Assembly: GCF_023159225.1 (NCBI RefSeq)
Contig: NC_063171.1
Location: 3,825,501 to 3,889,500 of the forward strand
Direction of reading: 5' to 3'
Origin: Perognathus longimembris pacificus
Lineage: Eukaryota > Chordata > Mammalia > Rodentia > Heteromyidae
Length of the DNA: 64,000 bases
This document shows positions 23,209-32,230 of this stretch, in pieces; the stretch's first letter is position 1; every line of letters starts with the position of its first letter. The notes below the pieces were generated by a model. That model was not told the origin of the DNA, did no database searches, and worked only from the letters and a program-made list of their open reading frames with translations. Position numbers and translations under genes: made by a program.

Positions 23209-24126
23209 TATATCTATCTTGTTAAAAGCTGTATCTTCCCATATCTGGCCTGGTTTAGCCTGCTGAGAGTTGCTTGCCTGGGGGAGGTTCCTCCCTCCTG
23301 GGTGGGCCAGCCTCCTGCTCGGAGCTGGCTATGGAATTCAGCTCCATTTCAGGCTGGGAATTGGGCTTCCTCTGTGATGGGACCGTTTATCTGTCTCAGG
23401 AACTGTTTGTTCTCCCGTCTGGTTGTTCCATGCCACTGGTAGCTGCTCGCCACTTTCGGCTTTAATTTAGAAATTCTGGCAGGCAGGGCGGGGCACCTCT
23501 GGCTGAGTTCACATGAGTGTGTGAGCTGCAGCCCGGGACGAGCCTCCCGCCTGGGCAGGGGGCGTTCTCCTGGGCGGTGCTGGCTCTCACTGGTCAGTCC
23601 CTCTGGCCCTTTTCAAAGATGGCTCCTTTGTCCTCGCTTTCCCAAGGCCCGCTTTAGTTCCAGTCTGGTCTGACCCTATGCCAGTGTCAAAGATGGTGCT
23701 TTGCTCTGACGGTGGGGGAAGGGCTATCTTCAAGGAGCTGCTCTGTGGGAGTGAGTGAGAATGTCTTTCATGGGGTACTCATGCTTTCTCTGCAATTTTG
23801 GCCCGTCCGTGCTCAGCCTGCGATCTGCATGTGTCTGCCGCCATCTGGAAGATTTCTCCCTGGTCACTGTTGTGTGCTTTAGGTGTGCGGAGTGCAGGGT
23901 GATGTGCTGGCTCCAGCACTGGCATGGCGGTGGGTTGCTGCCTGGAGCTCAAATCTGTTTTCAGGCCAGCAAAATCCATTTTTCATTTTTGGCCAGAATT
24001 CCTGTACTATTATAACTTACTTGGGCTGTCTTTCTAAGAGTAAGTTTCCCTGGCGTGGGAAAACTGCCATGTCGGAGGGAGCTCAGCTAGGGCTCTGTTC
24101 CTCTGCCATCTTCCTGGAAGTCTCCA
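23209..24126 (-). promoter_or_regulatory. L1-A 5' UTR/promoter joined directly to ORF2
   Basis: It starts on the minus strand at the TSD boundary and carries GGAAGATGGCAGAGG 14 bases in (24112-24105), a YY1-type AAGATGGC motif in the position known from human L1. It is GC-rich with several further GATGG motifs. It has no long open frame and runs directly into the ORF2 start at 23208. L1 5' UTRs act as internal RNA polymerase II promoters; activity of this copy is unknown. Confidence 0.8.
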
Positions 24127-24142
24127 CATTTCTACCTTTTAT

Positions 24143-24377
24143 TTTTACTTATTTATTTATTTTTATTTATTATTTATTTTATTTTTTGCCGGTCCTGGAC
24201 CTTGGACTCAGGGCCTGGGCACTGTCCCTGGCTTCTTTTTGCTCAAGGCTAGCACTCTACCACTTGAACCACAGCACCACTTCCAGTCATTTTCTATATA
24301 TGTGGTGCTGAGGAATCAAACCCAGGGCTTCATGTATACGAGGCAAGCACTCTTGCCACTAGGCCATATTCCCACCC
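24143..24377 (-). repeat. ID/Geo dimer SINE with reused TSD
   Basis: After a (TTAT)n-like tail the element reads 'gccggtcctggaccttgga' through 'ggccatattcccacccc'. Its flanks are CATTTCTACCTTTTAT (24127-24142) and CATTTCTGCCTTTTAT (24378-24393). The left flank is also the right TSD of the L1-A element, so SINE and L1 used the same target. Confidence 0.9.
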
Positions 24378-24393
24378 CATTTCTGCCTTTTAT

Positions 24394-24775
24394 TATCCTG
24401 ATGAATCTAGATTGCAAAGTACATGCCAGATGATTAGGGTTTTCTTTTATGCACAAAATCACAATGATTATGAAAATGTATCTCTTTCTTCCATGAAAGA
24501 TGGGCCTATATTAGATAAATTTATTTGGCTATCCACTAGGAAACTTTATGACTAAATTATTGCAAACTGGGAAATTTTCTGATTTGATCATTGTGAATCC
24601 TAATTTTCAGGTAGCATGCCAAGGGTGAGCCTTAATCTACTACACTTTGCACTTGGCCACGTTAGGTAGCTTGTTTGTATTCAACGTGAGATTACTAAAT
24701 CAACAAATAACAGTTGAAAGCCTACTACATGCCAGGAAATCTGTTAGACTTTGAATTTTAAAAAATGAAACACAT
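24394..24775. other. Unassigned sequence
   Basis: Nothing recognised. Confidence 0.5.
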
Positions 24776-24984
24776 GGGCTGGGAATATGGCCTTGTGGTA
24801 GAGTGCTTGCCTTGCATACATGAAGCCCTGGATTCGATACCTCAGCACCACATATATAGAAAAAGCCAGAAGTGGTGCTGTGAGTCAAGTGGTACAGTAC
24901 AAGCCTTGAGCAAAAAGAAACCAGGGACAGTGCTCAGGCCCTGAGTTCAAGTCCCAAGACTGGAAAAAGAAAATCAAAAACATT
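24776..24984 (+). repeat. ID/Geo dimer SINE
   Basis: Plus-strand copy: 'gggctgggaatatggccttg', 'agagtgcttgccttgcatac', 'ggattcgatacctcagcacc', 'gccagaagtggtgctgtg', 'gccttgagcaaaaagaaacc', then an A-rich tail. Confidence 0.92.
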
Positions 24985-24986
24985 TG

Positions 24987-25171
24987 GGCTGGGCGCTAGT
25001 GACTGACACCTGTAATTCTAGCTACTCATGATGCTGAAATGTGAGGATTGACAGTCTTATCTCCAATTGATCACCAAAAAGTCAGAAGGGGCTAAAGAGC
25101 ACTAACCTTGAGCACAAAAGCTAAGGGACAGCACCCAGGCCTGGATTTTAAGTCCATGGCACACACACACA

Positions 25172-25202
<31 letters not shown>
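24987..25202 (+). repeat. Geo-like SINE with (CA)n tail
   Basis: 'gggctgggcgctagtgactg', 'tagctactcatgatgctgaa', 'tcttatctccaattgatcac' and 'aagctaagggacagcaccca' are in order. An interrupted (CA)n run (about 25160-25202) replaces the A tail. Confidence 0.88.
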
Positions 25203-25205
25203 TTT

Positions 25206-25430
25206 GGTTTTAGATTGGTAGTAGTCACTCACATGTATAATTCTACCTACTCAAGAGGCTGAGATCTAAAAATCAAGCATCTGAGTCCTTGAGACTCTTA
25301 TCTTTAAATAACCAGCAAAAAGCTAGATATGGAAGAAGGCTATAATGTTGGTAGAACAACAGCTATGAGCACAAAAGCCAATCCAGAGCATGAGGCCCTA
25401 AGTGTGTGGCCCAGGACAGGCACACACAAA
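25206..25430 (+). repeat. Geo-like SINE, diverged
   Basis: 'agattggtagtagtcactca', 'actcaagaggctgagatcta', 'gagactcttatctttaaata' and a degraded distal half ending 'caggcacacaca'. It forms a head-to-tail trio with the two preceding SINEs. Confidence 0.75.
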
Positions 25431-25977
25431 ACATTTAATCTTCAAAGTTGTTAAAAATCTCTCACATATCTAATTGCTCTTACATTAATTGAAATGCTCA
25501 AAGTAAGACAAAAACAAAACTAGTTAAGAAATAAAAATCACAGAGTGCCTTTAAGTGCATAAATATCTTATTATTCCAACCCAAATCTCAGAGGGTCCAT
25601 TAACCCAGGGTTTTTCTTGCTTTGTCATTAGTCAGCATCATGCAGGTCCTCAGTATATCTGCATGATACAGCACACTCCATGCACAATCTGAATAGTCCA
25701 TGCAAAACCGCTGCTTCAAAGTGAGCTTCAATTTTATAGAAACTACAAGCAAGCAATACGGGAATGAGTATATGTTATTCATTCAAAAAAGTCATATGCT
25801 TGTGTTGGATATGCTATCAGAAGCTGTTGAGGGAAATATTAAAGTGAACGTGTATTTGGGGACACATTCTAGTGTCTATGATGGGGTGGGGTTCTTATGA
25901 CTTTCAAATTATGAAAATATTAAGAAAGGAATATGGAATGTCAGTGTTGATTTCACAGGGAAGAGATATGATCAGAA
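25431..25977. other. Unassigned sequence
   Basis: No feature recognised; short frames only. Confidence 0.5.
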
Positions 25978-25991
25978 CCTAAATTTTATTT

Positions 25992-26200
25992 ATTTATTTA
26001 TTTATTTTTTTGCCAGTCCTGGGCCTTGGACTCAGTGCCTGAGCACTGTCCCTGGCTTCTTTTTGCTCAAGGCTAGCACTCTGCCACTTGAGTCACAGCA
26101 CCACTTCTGGCCATTTTCTGTATATGTGGTGCTGGGGAATCGAACCCAGGGCTTCATTTATACGAGGCAAGCGCTCTTGCCACTAAGCTATATTCCCAGC
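25992..26200 (-). repeat. ID/Geo dimer SINE with TSD
   Basis: A (TTTA)n tail precedes 'gccagtcctgggccttggac' through 'cactaagctatattcccagc'. CCTAAATTTTATTT on both sides (about 25978-25991 and 26201-26214) is the TSD. Confidence 0.9.
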
Positions 26201-26246
26201 CCTAAATTTTATTTTTTAATTAAATTTTTATTTTTTTTATTTTTTT

Positions 26247-26440
26247 TGCCAGTTCTGGGTTCGGACTCATTGCCTGAGCACTGTCCGTGGCTTCTTTTTG
26301 CTTAAGGTTAACACTTTACCACTTGAGCTTCAGCACCACTTCTAGCTTTTTCTGTTTATGTGGTGCTGAGGGAATCTAACCCAAGGCTTCACACATGCAA
26401 GGCAAGCAAGCACTTACCACTAAGCCACATTCCCAGCCCC
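26247..26440 (-). repeat. ID/Geo dimer SINE
   Basis: 'gccagttctgggttcggact' through 'ccactaagccacattcccag'. CTAAATTTTA occurs on both sides (26202-26211 and 26447-26456), so it inserted very close to the preceding SINE. Confidence 0.88.
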
Positions 26441-26456
26441 TGGAACTAAATTTTAG

Positions 26457-27776
26457 AGAAAGCCCCTTATCCCGCTTCCCAAATGTTTTGTGAACTCTTG
26501 TTAACCTCTTAAATCCCTTTTGACTAGACTAACACCTTCCATCCATAGGACATAATACTTCCAGGAAAGAATAAATCACAGACTTACATTTGTAAGTTGC
26601 TCTAGCAGCTAAGGAAGTCAAGGTTGAGAGGAGCTAGACAGCAGAGGGTGTTCCATAGGCCTTGCTGGAAAAAGAAGGTAGAAATGGCTACCTTCCTAAT
26701 AAAGCAGAATGAGGAACCAGAGGCCAGGGCAAACTATTTCATAATTTACCCAAGGTTAGGTCACTGAACATATTTGAACTATCATTACTAAAAAATGTTT
26801 AAATATACTTTAAAATAGCTTAGCATCCACAAGGATTTATAAACATATTTAAGTGTCCTTAGCCTCTGAGAATTTTTAATTTTTATGTCTTCATTTTGAT
26901 GTTGCATGTAAAGGCAAAAACCATCCCTTTCAGTAATTCTTGCAATCGGAAGACTGCTTGGGGGATGTAAAAACCATTTCTTAGTCTCTCAGATTATTAT
27001 TTGTCAAACATAGTGGTTAGAAATCTATAGCAGCCAGGCTAAAAGATTGTTTCCCTTGAGCTTAGATTGCTCATTTAGCAAACAAGAATAATAGGACCCA
27101 CCTACAGAGACAGTGCTGCTAGAGGCAACCTTCTGGATCCCACCAGTTTCACTCTATTACACTCAGGAAATGAAAGCTCCAGAGAGTTTCTCAGACTCCA
27201 CGAGGGACCCGCAAGACTGTGTCAGCATACAATTGTGTAGAGAACTTAGAATCAGAAATGTGCTATGTATCTAAAAGGTAGACTAAGAGGAAATGTTTCT
27301 CTGGAAACTACTCTGAAGACAATAATTTAACATCTTACATCTTATTGGGTTGTGAGTTTCAGACGCTAAGGGGTACTTATTTGCAGTGTTTTCTTACAAG
27401 TACTCCCATCATTGGAATCACTTGAACAATTTGATTTAGAAGAAATACAGAGAGTGGGGTATGGGGGGTGAGGGCATGTGGAAGGGGTGAGGGGGGAGCA
27501 GTCCTGGCCTACAGAATCACAATTTTTCTGGACAGGAGCTTTTGAAAGTCTACTTTCTTATATGAATCTCCCTGGGTGGTTCTGATATACACAAGAGATT
27601 AAAAACAACTGTTCATGGTTAACAGGTAATTTCCCAACAACACAGTGCCTATCTCTAAGTCACCTCTTTTCATCTTGCTTTTATTTCCTTTTATGAACTG
27701 TATATTGTGAAAATGTATGTGCCTCTCACAGAGGCAGCTAGCACATAGCAGGGGAGGACTGAGACCATTGTGCCAA
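26457..27776. other. Repeat-poor unassigned sequence
   Basis: About 1.3 kb with no recognisable repeat or exon. Only short frames are present. Confidence 0.5.
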
Positions 27777-27896
27777 GTGCTGCCAGCATAGTAAATGGCA
27801 TAAACAGTGCTGCCAGCATAGAGAACAATACAAACTGTGCTGCCATCATAGTGAACAATACACACAGTGCTGCCAGCATAGTGAACAATACACACA
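27777..27896. repeat. Minisatellite, four 30-bp units
   Basis: Units start at 27777, 27807, 27837 and 27867, each beginning GTGCTGCCA(G/T)CATAG. The last two units are nearly identical; the first is the most diverged. The period is a multiple of three, so the minus strand has a repeated open frame (ST-CIVHYAG-like), most simply a by-product. Confidence 0.95.
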
Positions 27897-28085
27897 GGAC
27901 ATCTAAAGCAGACCTTAGAGGGTAAGATGTCTACACGATGGCTTTATTTTGGTGCACATATAAAGAGGGGAACAGAAGAAGAAAAACATTCAGAGTTCTG
28001 TATAAGTCTGAAGGACTTTTCCAAGAACTGCTATGTGAGATGGAGAACAATGTCTAAGAAGAAGAAGCCTAAATTGAATGAAATG

Positions 28086-28333
28086 GGGGCTGGGAATATG
28101 GCTTAGTGGCAAGAGTGCTTGCCTTGTATACATGAAGCTCTGGGTTCGATTCCCCAGCACCACATATATAGAAAACAGCCAGAAGTGGCTCTGTGGCTCC
28201 GGTGGCAGAGTGCTAGCCTTGAGCAAAAAGAATCCAGGGACAGTGTTCAGGCCCTGAGTCCAAGGCCCAGGACTGGCAAAAAAAAAACAACCCCAAAAAC
28301 AATAAAACACAACAACAACAACAACAACAATAA
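28086..28333 (+). repeat. ID/Geo dimer SINE with (CAA)n tail
   Basis: 'gggctgggaatatggcttag', 'gttcgattccccagcaccac', 'agcaaaaagaatccaggga', 'aaggcccaggactggc', then A-rich and (CAA)n sequence. Confidence 0.93.
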
Positions 28334-28799
28334 ACCACCCTCTGGAATCCTCGTGCGCAATTTGGAAACCCAGCATCATTATTAGACTTACAAAATGAAA
28401 GGTGGCTGAAGTATGAAACGAAAATTTATGTAAAGTCAAAGGAGGTCATTATATAAGGATAAAGGGATCAACTCAGTAGAAAGATACAAAAATTCTAAGT
28501 ATATATACCCAATACCAGAGCACTTAAATATAAAAGGCAAGTATTATTGGATCCAAAAGAAAAAATAGACACCAACACACTGGTACTTACAGACGTTACC
28601 CTACTTTCAATAACACATAATCCAGAAACTCAACCAAGAAACATAGTAGTAAACCCATACTGTAGACTAAATAGGTGTAACCTAGCTACAACATTTCCTT
28701 CAAAAAGTACAAAATATATATTATTCTAATGCTTTCACAGAGCACTTTTTAGTACAAATAATACATTAGGCCACAAAACAAATATCAACTAATTTTTAA
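28334..28799. other. AT-rich sequence, perhaps an ancient repeat
   Basis: A plus-strand frame of 60 codons (28547-28729) and AT-rich texture suggest an old interspersed repeat, but I could not name it. Confidence 0.35.
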
Positions 28800-28930
28800 T
28801 TAAAAAACTTAAAGTAGTTGTACAAAGGAGTTTCAGTTCAAAAGTCAGATTAAGAGTACAAAGCATCTTGAATAATGTCATCCCTTCCATTGTTCTTCTC
28901 CATCTTTCCCAATCCCATCCATATCTCAAT
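28800..28930 (-). repeat. Old L1 3' tail, minus strand
   Basis: 'aaagtagttgtacaaaggag' plus 'tttcagttcaaaagtcag' is the reverse of the old L1 3' end seen at about 8.5 and 51.7 kb. Confidence 0.55.
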
Positions 28931-28932
28931 AA

Positions 28933-29174
28933 TTTGTTGTTGTTTTTGTTGTTCATGGGGCTTGAACTCAGTGCCTGGGCACTGTCCCTGAGCTTTTCTG
29001 CACAAGACTAGTGCTCTACCACTTCAAGAAGCAGCTTCACTTCCTGTCTTCTGGTAGTTAATTAGAGATAGGGGTCTCATGGGCTTTCCTGCTTAGGCTG
29101 GCTTTGAATTGTGATCCTCAGATCTCCTTCTCCTGAGTAGCTAGGATTACAGGTGTGAGCCACCAGTGTCCAGC
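28933..29174 (-). repeat. Geo-like SINE
   Basis: A (TTG)n-like tail, 'ggggcttgaactcagtgcct', 'ggtagttaattagagatagg', 'ggctggctttgaattgtgat', 'gctaggattacaggtgtgag'. A complete minus-strand copy. Confidence 0.9.
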
Positions 29175-29648
29175 TCAAGCAATTCTTAAAAGTGGAAATA
29201 CCATTCATCTTCTCTGACAGAGAGGATAAAACAAGAAATCAACCATAAAATAATGGAAATGATACAAATTCCTGGAAATTTAATTACATGCACTGGATTA
29301 TGCCACAGTCACGGAAATAATCAAAACAAATGTTACCACTGAGAAAGAATGGCCTCCACAATATAGTACAAAAATCCAGAGATTAGATTTGATCAAGTTA
29401 CAACTAGAAAATATCCAGTGGAAAGCTTTCTTTCAATAAAGGTTTCTCTTAATCTGTGGGGTTAGAATTGATTCTTTTATTTTTGCCATTCAACAAAGCA
29501 GTTTATGAATAAAATACATCTTGATTAGTGCTACCCTTTTCTCATTCGCTTCAATTCTCTTAACCCAACCTCACCCTTCTATTTTCTAAATTTTCTAGGA
29601 TATGCATTGAATTTTATAACTGCCTTCAACTCCCATTTTGTTGTTGTA
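29175..29648. other. Unassigned AT-rich sequence
   Basis: Nothing recognised up to the provirus TSD. Confidence 0.5.
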
Positions 29649-29654
29649 GTTCTT

Positions 29655-30243
29655 TGTTGGGGATTCATCTTGGCCTTAAGGGGGGAAGGGCCATAAGAGC
29701 CCTCCCGAGACGCCGCCCTTCCCACAGCGCCAGGGCAGTGTGGAAGTGAGCCACACCTATCTCCTTCTGGGTCCTGAACCAGAAGGGATAGCTTTGAGAC
29801 CATCCTCCACCTTGCGCCAGCGAGCACATGTGCGCCCCTTTTCGCAGGCTTTGCCCAGAGGGTGATACTATGGGAAGTGACGTTAGCCCATGAGGGAGGT
29901 CCTTGGGAGCTGCTCTTGGATGGACAAGCTCGCCAGCCTATTGCCAGCTCTTGCTCAATCCTCATCATCATCATTATATTACTGTAAGCCCCTCCCAATT
30001 AAACCGGATTGCTCTCCGAAGTGTCTCCCTCCGAGATCCGTCTCCACCTGGCTTCCTTGGTGGGTAAGGAGGGAGGAAAAGGGGATCTCGTTCGGCAGCA
30101 TGCACTTTAGGCTTGCCCGTGTCCCTTTGCTCCACCTTGGCCACCCGCGGGTCGGGCGCCCAGGGAAGAGGGTGAAAAGGGGAGCACTGATAAGGGAGTA
30201 AGCTTAGCATCCTTGCACCAGGGGAGGTAAATCTAGCCTGGCA
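29655..30243 (+). mobile_element. 5' LTR of class II provirus, 589 bp
   Basis: It begins TGTTGGGG and ends CTGGCA. AATTAAACC near 29997 could serve as the polyadenylation signal (ATTAAA). The U3 start holds a degraded form of the inverted repeat that is perfect in the 3' LTR. Confidence 0.93.
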
Positions 30244-30245
30244 AT

Positions 30246-30263
30246 TGGCGCCCGAGTGTGGGG
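30246..30263 (+). other. Primer-binding site, tRNA-Lys type
   Basis: TGGCGCCCGAGTGTGGGG begins two bases after the LTR. It fits the tRNA-Lys primer sites of class II ERVs, with a few changes. Confidence 0.85.
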
Positions 30264-30366
30264 CCCAGAGCCCTCGGGAGGGAGTCCGGCAGCTACCGGC
30301 AAGCCCTAAGGGAATTGGAGCAGAGTCTCCGGGACACGTGGTTCTCTCATCAGGTCAGCAAAGAAG

Positions 30367-31698
30367 ATGGGACAGAATCAGAGTAGGTGGAATAATTTGC
30401 CTCTTAAAATCCTGAGGTTCATCCTCCAAAACGCGGGGATGGGCGCTAACGCGAGCCCTGGGCAGCGCGCAGCTTTGTGCATCTCCTGGTGCCAGGCGGG
30501 GCGGCGGCAGCAGTCTGGTCCGGGGCCCTCCTGCTGGGGACTTTTAAAGTCCCGACTTGCAAGCAGTGGTGGCTCTGCGTGCTGGGTTCCGGGGACATGG
30601 GGTCCAATGTGGCGGCGGGCGCCGCGGGAGGCTGCGGCCCTGAGACGTGGCGGGAGAACAATGTGCGCTGCGACCCCAGCCGTCTGCTACCCCTCCCCCA
30701 CCAGACGCTTGGCTCGGCTCTATGCAGATCTAAGGAGCCCTGCTGAGCGGCAGCAGCAGCCCAGTGGCTGCAGCAGGGCACATTCACCGAGCGTAGACGA
30801 CTCAGCAAATCTCAACCTGGTAACCATCTCAGTCTCGTGGTGGCCCCAGGAGATACAAGATTTCAGAGAATTCAGGAGAATAGTCCTCGAGGGAGGGGGA
30901 CCGAACACCCGCTGGGGGGGAGAGCCTACTTGAGGGCGTGGCCCACATGTTTTCTACCACTCAGGACTGGAGAAGCCTGGCAGGGTCACTGCTTGATAGA
31001 ACAGTGTATGAGGAGTGCTGTTCCCTTTTCAGATATCAGTGCTATGCTCAGGAGGAGAGAAATCAGGCCACCGATTGGACAATCCCCATAAACTTTGGCA
31101 TGCTGTTTGGATCCACCCGCCCCCCAACGTGCTGCCTTCCCTGCCCCCTACCGGGAGCAGATACAGGCTGTGGGACTGGCTGCATGGCGTGGCTTGGGAG
31201 AGGGGTCCCTAGAGACCCCGGAAGTAAAAGCTACCCAAGGGACCAATGAGAGTCTTGCTGCCTTCGTTGGCCGAGTGAGGGACAATCTCCACCGACAGTT
31301 TCCTGGGTCCCAGGTAAATCAATTTCTAAGGACCCTGGTGTGGGAAGGGATGACATCAGAATGCAGATTGGCTTGTGCAGGAGTAAAGGAGAGATCTGTG
31401 GATTTATGCTTGTTGGGGCATCAGCGCGTGAGCCTGCCAGTTGCAGCCACTGACCACTCTGCTTACTGAGGAGCCTGCCCCTGCCTCCACCTGTGAGGTA
31501 AGCAGGGAGCGCTGTTACCAATGTGGTGGCTGGGGCCACTTCAAGAGGGAGTGTCCTTCTGGTCTTGTAAGATCTGGTGCCTCGAGAGGACCGCCCTCAG
31601 GCTGGACCAAGGAGCTACCCACAAAACCTTGCCCCCGCTGCAAAAAGGGATTTCATTGGCGAAAGGATTGTAAGTCCAGATTTGATGCTAAAAACTAG
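30367..31698 (+). pseudogene. gag: Class II ERV gag, compact and broken
   Basis: It starts MGQNQS, a plausible N-myristoylation signal, after the leader. Only about 24 residues look like matrix. A GC-rich block of roughly 0.4 kb (30440-30800) then codes for Arg/Pro/Ala-rich sequence I cannot align to matrix or the proline-rich domain. Capsid resumes near 30935 (STTQDWRSLAGSLLDRT), and the major homology region is in the frame at 31095-31469 (NESLAAFVGRVRDNLHRQF). Two zinc knuckles follow in the frame at 31441-31698 (CYQCGGWGHFKREC; CPRCKKGFHWRKDC). The capsid-to-knuckle parts sit in different frames. At about 440 codons it is short for a betaretroviral Gag. Confidence 0.88.
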
Positions 31699-31699
31699 T

Positions 31700-32230
31700 A
31701 GTGGGGTGGCCTCCAGCCCCGTCACCCAAAGGAGGCTATCAGTCCAGTGATCAGCCCAGTGACGGGCCTAATGACCAGCCTGAGGCCCTCTGGGCAGGCC
31801 CAATAGTCCCGGAAATGAGGCCAAAGACAGAAATTATTATATCTGGAAAGAGGTTCTGATTCTTAATTGATACAGGAGCAGATCGGACTATATTAAAGAA
31901 GGAGGGGGTGCCTCCGTGGTGGGACTTAATCCCCAGACCCCAGAACTTGGGGGTGGGAAGCATAGCTGAGAGTGAGACAACCAGGGACTGGCTTCACTGG
32001 GATGACATGAATGGTGGTAAGGGAAGAGTGCGTCCCCTGATAATGACAGACTTACCAGATAACCTGCTAGGATGGAATATCTTGGGAAAAGTTGAGGCCT
32101 CGATCATCACAGGCCAGGGCCTGTCAGGTGGCCCTAGTGACTATCAGAGACTGCCTCCTTCCGAGGCCTCGGGGCAGGAGGCTCCTGTTTCTTCTACAGG
32201 GCATCACCCCCAATTCTAAGGGCCACTGTT
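31700..32230 (+). pseudogene. pro: Class II ERV protease, broken
   Basis: The aspartic-protease active-site run LIDTGADRTIL is encoded near 31866, right after an in-frame stop. The second conserved part, in the frame at 31908-32219, carries LPDNLLGWNILGK, the counterpart of the C-terminal G-R-D/N-L-L motif. The enzyme would process Gag and Pol as a dimer. No dUTPase domain was evident. The stop before the active site prevents full translation. Confidence 0.82.

Larger units (their letters stand above)
14304..24126 (-). mobile_element. L1-A with both ends but no ORF1 (outer nest layer)
   Basis: CATTTCTACCTTTT at 14290-14303 and 24127-24140 is an exact 14-bp TSD around the whole element. Its sequence lies in two parts, 14304-16162 and 20753-24126. 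The gap is a later plus-strand L1 plus one copy of that element's own TSD. Removing these leaves about 5.2 kb: a 3' UTR (14304 to about 14820), ORF2 (to 23208) and a 5' UTR (23209-24126). No A-rich, coiled-coil-coding ORF1 lies between 5' UTR and ORF2, so the copy is about 1.0-1.3 kb shorter than a full L1 yet not 5'-truncated. Confidence 0.88.

Noticed and set aside
27777..27896. Regular 30-bp repeats as a possible CRISPR array
   Set aside because: Units are contiguous with no unique spacers, and the DNA is mammalian; it is a minisatellite.
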